Assembly: GCA_024734495.1 (NCBI GenBank)
Contig: JALMQS010000136.1
Span: 5,248,309 to 5,312,308, forward strand
Reading direction: 5' to 3'
Source of the DNA: Forficula auricularia
Lineage: Eukaryota > Arthropoda > Insecta > Dermaptera > Forficulidae
DNA length: 64,000 nucleotides
Within the stretch, counting starts at the first letter, position 1, and the number at the start of each line of letters is the position of its first letter. The notes beneath the pieces are model-generated. The model saw nothing but the letters and a program-made list of their open reading frames with translations. It was not told the origin of the DNA and ran no database searches. This document shows positions 63,330-64,000 of the stretch, piece after piece. Position numbers and translations under genes: made by a program.

Positions 63330-64000
63330 GCTGACGTGTTCTAATGTGGCCATCCACTTGACTTTATCATACAATCTGGCCCCTAAAATTATTTATAATC
63401 ATGTGAGGGGGGGGGGTTAGTTTTTGAATTTTTAGACTTCTGGTGTCCCACTGATTATGTATACAAAATTTGGTTGAGTTTGGTAAATGGCACAGATTTT
63501 AATTTTTTTACCCTACATCCCCCACTCCCCCCTCATTTTGGGCGGTTAGTTTTTCAATCTTTACACTTCTGTGGGCTCACTGATTATGTATACAAAATTT
63601 GGTTGAGTTTGGTAAATGGCCAAGATTTTCATTTTTTGATCCTACATCCCCCTCCCCTCCCCCATTTTGGGCGGTTAGTTTTTGCATTTTTAGACTTCTG
63701 GGGGTCCACTGATTATGTATCAAAATTTGGTTGAGTTTGCTCAAACGGCCTAGATTTTTAATATTTAACCCCCTTCCACCCCCTTTAATTTTGGGTCTAT
63801 ATGCACCAAAATCTAATCAGCTCTTAATCTCAATAGACCAAAACTACTTGTGAAATTTGGTTTTGATATTCACACTAGTTTTTGAGCTAGCTCGTCCACA
63901 AAAATTTGGTAACGCACAGACTAACTAACAAACAGACAACCAGACTAAAGACATTTTGACAAAACAATTATTATCTCGAAAAATATAATTTTTCGATGTT
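63330..64000 (-). repeat. Copy of the ACTTTACCATACA family, runs off the window
   Basis: In inverse orientation: TGACGTGTTCTAATGTGGCC, TTGACTTTATCATACAATCT, then three ATACATAATC-type units with C/G runs, then the CTAGTTTTTGAGCTAGCTCG block. It continues past 64000. Confidence 0.7.

Overview
The window is AT-rich, intron-bearing, repeat-dense nuclear DNA of an arthropod, most likely an insect. The clearest marker is a single-exon large-Maf transcription factor of the traffic jam type (33223-34092, minus). Other support comes from a spliced C2H2 zinc-finger gene, a eukaryotic tRNA-Asn(GTT) gene and a transposon load typical of insects: mariner, hAT, pogo, Harbinger-like MITEs, Helitron/Helentron-like elements, a tRNA-derived SINE and a non-LTR retrotransposon. 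I cannot name the species or order from sequence alone.

Layout. 1-4165 is a decayed zinc-finger paralogue on the minus strand. 4350-7265 is AT-rich with no gene seen. 7714-19116 is a giant, almost perfect inverted repeat (arms about 5.7 kb, axis near 13416.5, no spacer). Each arm carries one intact three-exon zinc-finger gene predicted at 288 aa; the two point outward and are mirror images. Similarity continues, much more diverged, to about 7266 and 19612. 20191-20942 is an assembly gap, followed by 555 bases of A/GA-rich simple sequence and 2 kb of unusually GC-rich sequence that resembles nothing else here. 23.6-33 kb is AT-rich flank with a hAT relic, fold-back elements and one GC-richer block that could be an enhancer. 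33.2-34.2 kb holds traffic jam with a GC-rich promoter. 34.9-64 kb is mainly nested transposons, with tRNA-Asn at 43704-43777 and a few non-repetitive blocks that may be regulatory.

How parts fit together. The three zinc-finger copies record a direct duplication, one copy decaying to a pseudogene, and an inverted duplication of the other. A candidate first exon or promoter faces inward from each arm across the axis, so read-through would give a transcript able to fold into a hairpin of several kilobases. Scattered through 28-48 kb are seven short motifs with the order CTGANRA, one base, a hairpin whose stem sequence differs in each copy, then GAAA. This is the conserved-core order of hammerhead ribozymes, and several sit inside or beside long fold-back elements. 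The palindrome and these motifs are the two signals most worth testing.
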